Shown here piece after piece: positions 1 through 6,628 of a stretch of DNA of 6,628 nucleotides. A program made the position numbers and the translations under genes. The DNA is from an uncultured bacterium (GTDB taxonomy: Bacteria; Bacteroidota; Bacteroidia; Bacteroidales; JACABE01). The stretch covers positions 1 through 6,628 of the forward strand of contig CAIWDQ010000586.1 in NCBI GenBank assembly GCA_903911455.1, in the 5' to 3' direction. Every line of letters begins with the position of its first letter. Within the stretch, counting starts at the first letter, position 1. Below the pieces are notes generated by a model that ran no database searches, was not told the DNA's origin, and worked only from the letters and a program-made list of their open reading frames with translations.

Positions 1-119
1 AAAAAGAAAATACTCTAGTTATAGCTACGCATGGAATTATTAAAAAAACAAGCAAGATTCCTAAAAATGAAATTGAAAAAGCAATATCTATAATGAAAAA
101 ATATTTTAATAATATTTAA
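1..119 (+). CDS. RelE/HigB-type toxin of a type II toxin-antitoxin pair (C-terminal fragment, 5' end outside window)
   Basis: Only the last 38 codons are present, read in the frame beginning at base 3 and ending with TAA at 117-119. The fragment reads VIATHGIIKKTSKIPKNEIE followed by KAISIMKKYF. This matches the C-terminal pattern of the phage Gp49-like/HigB branch of the RelE/ParE superfamily: a hydrophobic strand, then H/F-G-x-x-K-K-T-x-K-x-P, then a helix with E-I-x-x-A. Members of this superfamily are usually small ribosome-dependent mRNA endonucleases. The KKTxKxP segment contains basic residues typical of the family's RNA-binding surface. The next gene starts one base after the stop and encodes an XRE-type DNA-binding protein, which is the expected antitoxin in toxin-first HigBA-like pairs. 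The identification rests on the short motif plus this context. The catalytic N-terminal part, promoter and start are not visible, so activity cannot be judged. Confidence 0.72.
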   Translation, partial: KENTLVIATHGIIKKTSKIPKNEIEKAISIMKKYFNNI

Positions 120-120
120 T

Positions 121-417
121 ATGAAAAAAATAAGTTTAGAAGAAATAACAGACAAACATATCGGTAAAAAAGGTACTCAAAAGAGAGAAAATTTTGAAAA
201 CGAACTTCAATTGGAAATATTAGCTGAAACTATTAAGCAAATTCGTAAAGAAAAAAATATGACTCAACAACAACTTGGCGATTTAGTTGGAGTAAAGAAA
301 GCACAGATATCAAAAATAGAACATAGCCTAACTAATGCAAGATTTGAGACAATTCTGAAGATATTTAGAGCACTAAATATTAAATTAAACTTCAATTTGG
401 AATTAATGAATTCATAA
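121..417 (+). CDS. XRE-family helix-turn-helix antitoxin (HigA-like), complete, 98 aa
   Basis: This is a small DNA-binding protein. Residues 1-34 form a charged, Lys/Glu-rich N-terminal extension. Residues 35-85 form a Cro/C1-type helix-turn-helix: IKQIRKEKNMTQQQLGDLVG gives helix 1 and the start of helix 2, followed by recognition helix KKAQISKIEHS (59-69) and the closing helix FETILKIFRAL (75-85). The C-terminus ends in a strand-like LNFNLEL. This layout is typical of XRE antitoxins encoded behind a RelE/HigB toxin. The antitoxin neutralises the toxin by binding it and usually represses the shared operon promoter, which would lie left of the window. The ATG is one base after the toxin stop, indicating translational coupling; no Shine-Dalgarno sequence is present. 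A stand-alone XRE regulator is the alternative, but the toxin-like fragment immediately upstream makes an antitoxin much more likely. Confidence 0.85.
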   Translation: MKKISLEEITDKHIGKKGTQKRENFENELQLEILAETIKQIRKEKNMTQQQLGDLVGVKKAQISKIEHSLTNARFETILKIFRALNIKLNFNLELMNS

Positions 418-441
418 GAATAAAAAATCACATAATATAAC

Positions 442-478
442 ATTAAAAAGGCTGCTCTAATAAAGTTGCCTTTTTAAT
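442..478. terminator. Rho-independent terminator hairpin, probably bidirectional
   Basis: The arms ATTAAAAAGGC (442-452) and GCCTTTTTAAT (468-478) are perfect 11-bp inverted complements around a 15-base loop. Inside the loop, GCT (454-456) can pair with AGT (464-466) beyond a single T:T mismatch, leaving a 7-base loop. The stem base is an A-tract on one side and a T-tract on the other, so transcripts in either direction get a GC core followed by a U-run. It starts 24 bases after the antitoxin stop and lies downstream of the convergent DUF5686 gene, so it is well placed to end both transcription units. For the minus-strand unit it is about 170 bases past the stop. Confidence 0.75.
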
Positions 479-499
479 TTGTGTTTATTATAATGAATT

Positions 500-618
500 T
501 TCCTAACAGCCTAAAAGTCTAAACCCCTAAAAGCCTATTGTCTTAAAACTTTAGGCACTTTTAACTTAAGGCATTTAAGGCACTCTTCTTTCCTAACAGT
601 CTAAACCCCTAAAAGCCT
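500..618. repeat. Intergenic short-repeat patch (CCTAAAAG / TTAAGGCA motifs) with one duplicated ~29-base unit
   Basis: A unit starting TTCCTAACAG and ending CCCCTAAAAGCCT occurs at 500-536 and 590-618. The two copies are identical except that the first has 8 extra bases (CCTAAAAG, about 510-517), themselves a copy of the internal motif. The identical 20-base core GTCTAAACCCCTAAAAGCCT is at 517-536 and 599-618. Between them lie motifs of related or opposite sense: ACTTTAGGCAC (548-558), TTAAGGCA (566-573) and TTAAGGCA (575-582). CCTAAA (526-531) is the inverse of TTTAGG (550-555), so weak hairpins are possible. No open reading frame of note covers the patch. The rest of the 229-base gap (418-646) holds the terminator hairpin and otherwise plain AT-rich sequence. 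Function unknown; it could be a dispersed intergenic repeat family or slippage-generated sequence. Confidence 0.7.
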
Positions 619-646
619 CTTCCCTAAAATTTTTGAGAAACTTAAC

Positions 647-3088
647 CTAATCCACCGGCATCGTAATTGTGAATTTAAAAGCCCAGTTGCTTTTTTGGTT
701 TTCTAAAGCATAATAACCATAACGATAGTAGGTTCCGAAGCCTACGTTATAGGTGCTTAGTTTTAGAAGGTTATTTATAAGGATTCCTGATTCAAAATAG
801 CTTTTATCAGGTGTTTTAAAAGTTATATTCTGCTGACGTTCTTTAGCATCTAATGTTCCGTACAATATATTAGTAAGCACCACTAATTCGGGCTCAAATT
901 TCTTATATTTAAACAATAAACTCCCAAAACTATGCTTGAAATACAATGAGGCATATTTATTTGATAAAAATTCGTTAAACCGCATCGTATTAAACGAATT
1001 AGGGATATCAATATAGGCATTTGTAAGACCAGCCTTGCCGACATAAAGAAATGAGTAGGGCAAAGCAACATCCACATAACCACTCGTTAAAGTAAAGGTT
1101 GTTTTGCCAATAAAATTAGTGTAAAAACTCTTTCGCACCTTTAAATCATACTTATTATAAGCCAGTTCGCCTTTCAACACATCCCTGAAACCTTTGGTAT
1201 AATTAAACCATACAATAGGGTAAGTAGTTGGCATCGGATACAAATGATTCTTAATCTTCACCATTTTTTCCTTATAAGCATAACGCAATCCGACAGTAAG
1301 TTGCGTTGTTGTGTATTGGTTTGAAAACAAAGTAACATTATCCTTAAAAGTAGCAAACTGATAATCAAAAACCGGAGATCTAAAGCTTTTTTCCATACCT
1401 ATTTCAAGCTGCATGTATCTTGCAGTCCTGAATGATAAAGATATTTTCCCCGACTCTGTTTTGTCAAAATATTTAGTGAAAAGCTTGCTGTAATTGCCTT
1501 CAAAGAAAGCAGTTTTATCATTATAAAAAGAAACAGAACCACTCTCAAGCAAATCATTATAATAATTAAAATTCAACTTCAAATCCCACTTCCTATTAAA
1601 CAATAAACTTAAATCACCACCATATTTCTGAGCATAATCCCCAAATCCCCAAGCCCAATAGCCTCCAATCTTAAAGAAATTAGAAATTTTATTATTGGTA
1701 TGAGCACCAAGCCCCAATCTTATGTTTTCGTATGTATTAAAGTCTAAAATCCTGTTTAAATCCAAATCTAAACCTAAAGAATTAATTGGAATCCTGTTTT
1801 CTAAAAGAGTCTGTAAAAGTTCAAACTGTTTGTCAAAGTGGTACTTTGCTCCAATACTATCAATCACATAATAAGTCTTTAAATCCAACTTTGACAAAGA
1901 ATCTATCCTGTGCAAAGTCCAGTAATCGTTATTTTTTACGGTAGCACTATCATTAAAGTCAAGAACTACATTCGTGAATTGATTTTTTGGGAAAACAGGA
2001 TTCAAAGAGATGTCTTTCAGATATCCACGAGCATTAGCAACCAATGGAAAAGGAAGCGTTTTAATTTTAAAGACAATATCAGTATTCAACTGCGTCGGAA
2101 ACCATTGTTTGCCCTCTATAAGCTCATATTTCTGCTGAATACTAATACTTAGGCCTTCATCCTTAAGATTTGAAGGAGTTGCCGTAACATTTTCTAAAGC
2201 CCAGTTAAAAGTATTGACATATAATAATCCTTTAAGTCCATCAAAGTTAGTATTCTTCTTTGGATGATAGGAGATTATAAAAGTAGTATCTAAATTGTTT
2301 TTATTTATAAGAGTATCCTCAATAGAGAAAAAATACTTTGATAGACTTCCATTACTCAAAGGATTAACGTAATTTTTCTCTAAAATAGTAAGATTATCAT
2401 CATAAAAGGAAAAAGATTGAATCTGCGAAGCAATAAACGTAAACATAGGGTCTTTAAAGCCCGACATTTTAGAAGCAAGCACCTCTTCATAGTTTTTGTC
2501 AGGATATTGGAATTTCCGTTTGGTAACACTCTCCATTATGAGCAAATGTTGCTCCTTAAACATCTTTTTAAACTTCTTAATTGTAGTATCCTTCAACTTT
2601 CTTTCATGGAAAAGCATAGTATCCGTCTTAAAAGTAAAAATCATCTTATTATAAGATGTATATTCAAAAGAATGTTGTTTCTCCGGATTATTTAAGCTGC
2701 TATTATTATTGATAACGTTTTTAATAATGCGCAAAGCAGGGTTTTCTCCTGCAAAGATAGCAACCTCTTTAAGTTGCTCAAGCTTTTGAGTGAGTACGAT
2801 ACGAAGATTTGTAGTTTTGTTTTCATTAATAGTAAAAGTCTTCGTAAAATACCCAACATAAGTAAACTTTAACTGAGTAAAAGGCACAGATGACCTAATA
2901 TTGAACTTACCATCAATATCGGTAGAAGTGCCACGATTAGAATTGTTTGGAACTATATTAACAAACGCCAGAGGAGCCCCTGTCTTCTCATCTACTACTT
3001 TTCCGTTAACGGAATATTGTTGTGCATTTATTTTTAATGAAAACAATAATAAAATGCAAACAACTGATATATAAAGTTTACATTTCAT
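647..3088 (-). CDS. DUF5686 family protein with carboxypeptidase-regulatory-like domain; secreted, probable outer-membrane beta-barrel (813 aa)
   Basis: I place the start at the ATG at 3086-3088. From there the protein opens with a clean signal peptide, MKCKLYISVVCILLLFSLK, and a probable signal peptidase I site after INA (residue 22, before QQYSVNG). An in-frame TTG at 3107-3109 would add seven residues and overlap the upstream gene by 11 bases; it is less likely. Residues 26-105 form a CarboxypepD_reg-like beta-sandwich (VNGKVVDEKTGAPLAFVNI, then GTSTDIDGKFNI and FTYVGY), the same kind of domain found at the N-terminus of SusC-type proteins. The middle (about 115-440) is the periplasmic DUF5686 region, with FEYTSYNKM near 141 and GKQWFPTQLNTD near 326. 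From about 455 to the end, alternating aromatic and polar strands and GGYWAWGFGDYAQKYGGDL (475-493) suggest an outer-membrane barrel ending WAFKFTITMPVD. No TonB plug or metallopeptidase motif is seen. Length fits the family. Molecular function is unknown; the cluster with an ABC pair suggests an envelope role, which is inference. Confidence 0.85.
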   Translation of the reverse strand: MKCKLYISVVCILLLFSLKINAQQYSVNGKVVDEKTGAPLAFVNIVPNNSNRGTSTDIDGKFNIRSSVPFTQLKFTYVGYFTKTFTINENKTTNLRIVLTQKLEQLKEVAIFAGENPALRIIKNVINNNSSLNNPEKQHSFEYTSYNKMIFTFKTDTMLFHERKLKDTTIKKFKKMFKEQHLLIMESVTKRKFQYPDKNYEEVLASKMSGFKDPMFTFIASQIQSFSFYDDNLTILEKNYVNPLSNGSLSKYFFSIEDTLINKNNLDTTFIISYHPKKNTNFDGLKGLLYVNTFNWALENVTATPSNLKDEGLSISIQQKYELIEGKQWFPTQLNTDIVFKIKTLPFPLVANARGYLKDISLNPVFPKNQFTNVVLDFNDSATVKNNDYWTLHRIDSLSKLDLKTYYVIDSIGAKYHFDKQFELLQTLLENRIPINSLGLDLDLNRILDFNTYENIRLGLGAHTNNKISNFFKIGGYWAWGFGDYAQKYGGDLSLLFNRKWDLKLNFNYYNDLLESGSVSFYNDKTAFFEGNYSKLFTKYFDKTESGKISLSFRTARYMQLEIGMEKSFRSPVFDYQFATFKDNVTLFSNQYTTTQLTVGLRYAYKEKMVKIKNHLYPMPTTYPIVWFNYTKGFRDVLKGELAYNKYDLKVRKSFYTNFIGKTTFTLTSGYVDVALPYSFLYVGKAGLTNAYIDIPNSFNTMRFNEFLSNKYASLYFKHSFGSLLFKYKKFEPELVVLTNILYGTLDAKERQQNITFKTPDKSYFESGILINNLLKLSTYNVGFGTYYRYGYYALENQKSNWAFKFTITMPVD

Positions 3089-3098
3089 CAATAAATTA

Positions 3099-3794
3099 TT
3101 AAACTGCAAAATAACTTTCCAGTTGTTGCAAAGTATTTTCGTTGGTTTGCAAATCTAATACAATCAGACCTTTTTCAAGCACATTTATACGGTTACAAAC
3201 CTCAGTAATATGATTAAGATCATGACTAGAGATCAACATCGTAACATCTTTTTTAGCTTGATGTTCGTGCACTATCTTTTTAAGCCTGATTTGCGAACTA
3301 GGATCTAAATTAGTGAAAGGTTCATCTAAAATAATTAAAGATGGGCTACCCATAAGTGCTGCAATGATTCCCACCTTTTTCTGATTCCCTTTTGAGAGAT
3401 CTCTTATGTATTTTTTCTTCCCAAGTATCTCATCATTAAAAAAATCACCATAAGTATTCAAAAATTCAGCAATATCGCCTTTACTCATACCACGAAGATT
3501 ACCAATGAAATTAAAATACTCTTCAGGTGTCAAAAATTCTATCAAAAAGCCTTCATCAAGGTATGAACCTGTATAATGTTTCCACAATTCATTGCCCGCA
3601 ACCTTATTATTATCAGATTCTACATATCCGCTATCAGCACGGATTAAATCTAAGATAAGGCGGAAAAAAGTTGTTTTACCTGCCCCATTATTCCCGACAA
3701 GGCCATAACTTTCGCTTTTAGCTATCTGTAATTCTTTAATATCTAAAACTGTTGTACCATTATATACTTTGGTAAGATTATTTACTGTTATCAT
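3099..3794 (-). CDS. ABC transporter ATP-binding protein (231 aa)
   Basis: This is the cytoplasmic nucleotide-binding subunit of an ABC transporter. Motifs in order: Walker A GNNGAGKTT (34-42), signature LSKGNQKKV (133-141, a variant of LSGGQ), Walker B LIILDEP (153-159) with catalytic Glu158, D-loop NLDP (162-165), and switch His191 in LISSHDL. The Q-loop region reads TGSYLDEGFLIEFLTPEEYF (75-94) and lacks the usual glutamine, resembling BcrA/CcmA-type ATPases in which this stretch is divergent. Length is typical of a minimal single-domain subunit. It lies 30 bases downstream of the DUF5687 membrane protein gene, which is its probable permease partner, and about 10 bases upstream of the DUF5686 start, so all three are likely co-transcribed. 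The ATG at 3792-3794 puts ITVNNLTKVYNG at the start, as expected for the family. An exporter rather than importer is likely because no binding-protein gene is nearby. Substrate unknown. Confidence 0.93.
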   Translation of the reverse strand: MITVNNLTKVYNGTTVLDIKELQIAKSESYGLVGNNGAGKTTFFRLILDLIRADSGYVESDNNKVAGNELWKHYTGSYLDEGFLIEFLTPEEYFNFIGNLRGMSKGDIAEFLNTYGDFFNDEILGKKKYIRDLSKGNQKKVGIIAALMGSPSLIILDEPFTNLDPSSQIRLKKIVHEHQAKKDVTMLISSHDLNHITEVCNRINVLEKGLIVLDLQTNENTLQQLESYFAV

Positions 3795-3824
3795 GTTAAA
3801 TTTGATTTTTAATTATTAATAATT

Positions 3825-5309
3825 TTAAGAACGTTGTCTGAAACCTTCAGCCATATCGTATTTTTTTGAATGAAAATCTTTAACTATAAGTTCCATTATT
3901 TTATTGTGAAAAACAAGCCCCAAAATACCGATAGAACTCAGAATTGAAAGACCGATAAACGGATGGCCAAACAAACTAAATGGAGAATAAATAAGAACCG
4001 GCAAAACCATGGCAGGTAACATCACAACTATATTTTTAGCGCTCATGCCTTGATTATTAAAGGCTGCCTGCTTGTTCAAATCAATATATTTCTTATTTCT
4101 TAACGAAAAATAAATCAACACATGAATATTGAAACCAATATTATAAATAAAACAAGCTGTATTTATATAAATAATCTTCAGTCCATAATAAGCATAAAAC
4201 AATGTGAGAACATAAGCTATTGCAGTCGCCGAAGCTAAAAGAATAAACTTTTCGCGGAAGTATTTTTTATAATCAACATTATTACTAAGAATAAGATCAA
4301 AATAAGCACTTTCCCAACTAAACAAATAGTTTCCATACGACAACATGAAGCCTCCCGAAATAAATATGCCTACAAAAACCAGCATACTACCCATATTCAT
4401 ATACGTTTCCTGTGGATAAAAGAAGAAACCATAACAGACAAAAAGAGGAGTCATATAAAGGAGCATTTTACCTCGTCTATTGCGAAGCATCAGCTTAATT
4501 TCCAGATTTAATAGCTCTCCGATAACTCCAAATTGTTTTATAAAACCAATATCCTTAGCATTTACAGATTTCTTGGCATTATTCTTCCCAATTTCTTCTA
4601 AATAAGCATTCTTTTTAAGAAATAGCAAGTTAATATAATAAACAATACCAACTATTGCAATCGGGATAAGTAACAATGCTTTGTTGAGCATAATAGCTGT
4701 AAAAACAGCTTCAGAAGCATGTCTGATTGAGAAGATCTTGAAATAATCTAAGAAATAAAAAGAAGCATAAACCACAGCAAACGAAAGAGTAACTAATGGT
4801 TTAATCCCCATTTGTCTTTTGAAATAAGTGATCAGGAAATTATCAAACCATACTATCATTAATATAGAAAGCAGCCAAACAATTGCCGTTGCTGTTGAAT
4901 AATAATAAGCGACGCCGTTGATGGCAAAGGGGATAAAAATTACAAAATAAAAATAGTTTAAAGGGCTTGTCAGCGATTTACACAGCAAATAGTGCATTAA
5001 ATTACTGCGTTTTACAGGTAAATGCAGATAGGGTTGAATACTTAATGTAGGGAGACTTTGCATGATGAATCTTAAGAGCAAATCCATCCCCATAAAATAA
5101 AGCAGGAAACTATTGAACCTCAAAACTGGGTCTTCGTCAGGGAAAATCTCTAAAAGTAATTTTTTTGCAAAGATCCCAATCAAAAGAAAGTTAACTATGA
5201 AGTAAAGTATCCCAAACCCCATAATTATATTTAAAACTAAGTTCTTTTGCCAGATAGAAGAACGAAAAGTTTCCTTCCATTGGTTTTTAATAAGCCATTT
5301 GAAAATCAT
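3825..5309 (-). CDS. DUF5687 family polytopic membrane protein, probable ABC transporter permease (494 aa)
   Basis: This is an integral inner-membrane protein with about 11-12 predicted membrane segments, roughly at residues 24-49, 66-83, 112-134, 140-162, 170-189, 203-231, 283-298, 305-330, 355-377, 378-402, 427-444 and 447-468 (estimated by eye). The cytoplasmic N-terminus MIFKWLIKNQWKETFRSSIW and the central basic segment ELLNLEIKLMLRNRRGK (265-281) resemble the N-terminal and mid-protein motifs of DUF5687 proteins; the second could be a coupling helix to the ATPase. The conserved-looking segment LNKQAAFNNQG (411-421) precedes the last helices. Length fits the family. It is followed after 30 bases by an ABC ATPase gene, which supports a permease role. 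The start is the ATG at 5307-5309; the nearest upstream ATG runs straight into a stop (ATG ATA TGA). No Shine-Dalgarno sequence is visible. The transported substrate is unknown. Confidence 0.85.
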   Translation of the reverse strand: MIFKWLIKNQWKETFRSSIWQKNLVLNIIMGFGILYFIVNFLLIGIFAKKLLLEIFPDEDPVLRFNSFLLYFMGMDLLLRFIMQSLPTLSIQPYLHLPVKRSNLMHYLLCKSLTSPLNYFYFVIFIPFAINGVAYYYSTATAIVWLLSILMIVWFDNFLITYFKRQMGIKPLVTLSFAVVYASFYFLDYFKIFSIRHASEAVFTAIMLNKALLLIPIAIVGIVYYINLLFLKKNAYLEEIGKNNAKKSVNAKDIGFIKQFGVIGELLNLEIKLMLRNRRGKMLLYMTPLFVCYGFFFYPQETYMNMGSMLVFVGIFISGGFMLSYGNYLFSWESAYFDLILSNNVDYKKYFREKFILLASATAIAYVLTLFYAYYGLKIIYINTACFIYNIGFNIHVLIYFSLRNKKYIDLNKQAAFNNQGMSAKNIVVMLPAMVLPVLIYSPFSLFGHPFIGLSILSSIGILGLVFHNKIMELIVKDFHSKKYDMAEGFRQRS

Positions 5310-5367
5310 ATCATAAAAGTTTAGTTATTTTTAATGCAATATTATATATAATGTAAGAAATCTCAAT

Positions 5368-6628
5368 TTATTTTAACAAATTTTCAAAATCAGGCATACT
5401 ATGCAACGAATTTAGCATAGGATCAGCCTGAAGTTTGTTTTTATCAGTAAAACCACATTTAATTGCTTTCTGAAGCATCAAAATGGCATCATTTTTCTTA
5501 TTTGTATTGGCATATAGACAAGCAGAAGCGTAATAACTGTCAGGATTTTCAGGATCTACAGTCCGGTAGATAGTAGTAAAGGTTTCGGCAAGCGCCCAGT
5601 TCTGGGTACCCAATGCCCTGAAACTATAACTATAGCAACTCAAAGAAATGTAACCTGAAAGTCGTTTGGCTAAATCTCTCTGCAATTTATTCATGCTTTT
5701 ATAAGCCTCATTCAATTTTTTTATCTCTGCATTCCACCAATCCCCCTTTTTACTTTCCCAAGCCGATTGAAACTCCTGTTGTTTCTGTGTTTCATAATCT
5801 TCTAACGAAGATTGCTCTTTAAGATAAGCCTGCACTTCAGCATTCTGATTTATTTCATTAAATAAAGCTTTAAGTTTAGAAACATCTGTTAAATCAGTCA
5901 ATATGTTAACAGTTCTTTTGAGTATTTCATAAGCTTTTACAAGACTATCAATAGTATTGCTTTGTTTTAAAGTTTCAGCGTATTTACTGTTAGTTGTCAT
6001 ATAATTATTAACAAAATCAGTCCTTACAGGTGTTAACTTATTCTTCATTGCATAAAGCTCAAGCATATTCATGGCTTCATTTATCACTGTAGATGAAGGC
6101 CATTCATGCTTCCCTTCAGCAACAAAAAACTGACAAGGAGCATTTATTTTTACCAGATTATCATTCAGCTTTTTCATTTCCAGATAATTCATATCCCTTG
6201 TAGCTGTTACACCTATATAATTAAAGCCAGGAGCAGCATTCTGAAACTGGAAACCTGCAGAACAGGCTATAACACTGTTAATATTTCCAAAAGATTGAGC
6301 AACACCACATGCAATCCTTGCACCACCACTAAAACCAACAAGATAAATCCTTGAAGTATCTATTGCCAGTTTTTGTTTAGAATCATAGAACAATGAATTG
6401 ATTAAATAACTAATATCCTGTGGCCCCAAGCCATTTTTAGAGTTATTGGAACCTATTAATATATAACCCAGCTTCTCTGCCTGATCCTTCATAAGTGCAA
6501 CAGGTAAATGCCCGTCACCATGCGGATCAAAAGCATAAATAACAGGATATACTTTTTTAATATCATAAGTTGTGGGCAAATACAAGCAATAACTCTGATC
6601 AGGAGCTGTCTTGCAAGTAATATTATCT
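5368..6628 (-). CDS. Alpha/beta-hydrolase (esterase-like) with TPR-like C-terminal region; 5' end outside window
   Basis: The reading frame is open to the right edge, so the true start and any signal peptide are missing; 419 residues are visible (numbered here from the edge). CLYLPTTYDIKKVYPVIYAF followed by DPHGDGHLPV (14-43) is the typical opening of an esterase/depolymerase-like fold. The nucleophile elbow GFSGG gives Ser100. TATRDMNYLEM gives the probable acid Asp145, and GKHEWPS gives the probable catalytic His174, so the triad appears intact. Residues about 205-320 are charged and helical (for example YETQKQQEFQSAWESKK), possibly a coiled region. The C-terminus (about 325-419), with DPENPDSYYASACLYANTNK and then DAILMLQKAIKCGF, has TPR-like helix pairs and ends DPMLNSLHSMPDFENLLK, a common TPR-protein ending. 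Hydrolysis of an ester or similar bond is likely; the substrate is unknown. It precedes the DUF5687 gene by 58 bases with no visible terminator, so it may share its transcript. Confidence 0.82.
   Translation of the reverse strand, partial: DNITCKTAPDQSYCLYLPTTYDIKKVYPVIYAFDPHGDGHLPVALMKDQAEKLGYILIGSNNSKNGLGPQDISYLINSLFYDSKQKLAIDTSRIYLVGFSGGARIACGVAQSFGNINSVIACSAGFQFQNAAPGFNYIGVTATRDMNYLEMKKLNDNLVKINAPCQFFVAEGKHEWPSSTVINEAMNMLELYAMKNKLTPVRTDFVNNYMTTNSKYAETLKQSNTIDSLVKAYEILKRTVNILTDLTDVSKLKALFNEINQNAEVQAYLKEQSSLEDYETQKQQEFQSAWESKKGDWWNAEIKKLNEAYKSMNKLQRDLAKRLSGYISLSCYSYSFRALGTQNWALAETFTTIYRTVDPENPDSYYASACLYANTNKKNDAILMLQKAIKCGFTDKNKLQADPMLNSLHSMPDFENLLK

Noticed and set aside
500..618. CRISPR array
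   Set aside because: There are only two copies of the longer unit, unequal in length, and the region between is made of related motifs rather than unique spacers; no cas gene is nearby.
883..1083. 66-codon minus-strand frame inside the DUF5686 gene
   Set aside because: It lies wholly within the long coding frame on the same strand in another frame, has no recognisable domain, and the DUF5686 reading is clearly the real one.
1910..2152. 80-codon plus-strand frame
   Set aside because: Antisense shadow of the DUF5686 gene with no protein-like pattern.
2417..2695. 92-codon plus-strand frame
   Set aside because: Antisense shadow of the DUF5686 gene, Arg/Lys-rich with no recognisable motif.
3811..3824. 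14-base perfect palindrome AATTATTAATAATT between the permease and ATPase genes
   Set aside because: It is made only of A and T in a very AT-rich 30-base gap, lacks a GC stem or T-run for termination, and could arise by chance; not enough to call an operator.
5310..5367. Possible promoter for the DUF5687-ABC-DUF5686 cluster, with the 12-base palindrome ATTATATATAAT at 5341-5352
   Set aside because: No convincing Bacteroidota -7 element (TAnnTTTG) with a suitably spaced TTG was found on the minus strand; the closest match has two mismatches and poor spacing. AT palindromes of this length are unsurprising in such AT-rich sequence.
6106..6354. 82-codon plus-strand frame
   Set aside because: Antisense to the hydrolase region that encodes the catalytic motifs; composition is that of a shadow frame.

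Overview
The window is AT-rich, its starts lack Shine-Dalgarno sequences, and it carries protein families largely confined to Bacteroidota: DUF5686 with a carboxypeptidase-regulatory-like N-terminal domain, DUF5687, and a signal peptide ending in Ala-Gln-Gln. It most likely comes from a member of the Bacteroidota of flavobacterial or sphingobacterial type. Genus cannot be told from the sequence.

Layout. Bases 1-417 (+) hold the end of a RelE/HigB-type toxin gene and, one base later, a complete XRE-family antitoxin gene, forming a toxin-first (HigBA-like) type II toxin-antitoxin pair. Bases 418-646 are a convergent intergenic region. It contains a perfect-stem terminator hairpin that can work in both directions and a patch of short CCTAAAAG / TTAAGGCA-type repeats, including one longer duplicated unit. 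Bases 647-5309 (-) are a tight three-gene cluster read from high to low coordinates: a DUF5687 polytopic membrane protein (probable ABC permease), an ABC ATPase, and a large secreted DUF5686 protein with a probable C-terminal outer-membrane beta-barrel. Upstream of it on the same strand, and cut by the right edge, is an alpha/beta-hydrolase with a TPR-like C-terminal region.

How the parts may fit. The permease and ATPase are 30 bases apart, and the DUF5686 start lies within about 10 bases of the ATPase stop, so these three genes are very probably co-transcribed. Together they offer an inner-membrane ABC machine plus a secreted, probably outer-membrane, partner. What they move or build is unknown, and any cooperation between them is inference from gene order. 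The hydrolase may be in the same transcript, because no terminator is visible in the 58-base gap. The toxin-antitoxin pair is a separate, oppositely oriented unit. No tRNA, rRNA, CRISPR array, transposase or integrase was seen.
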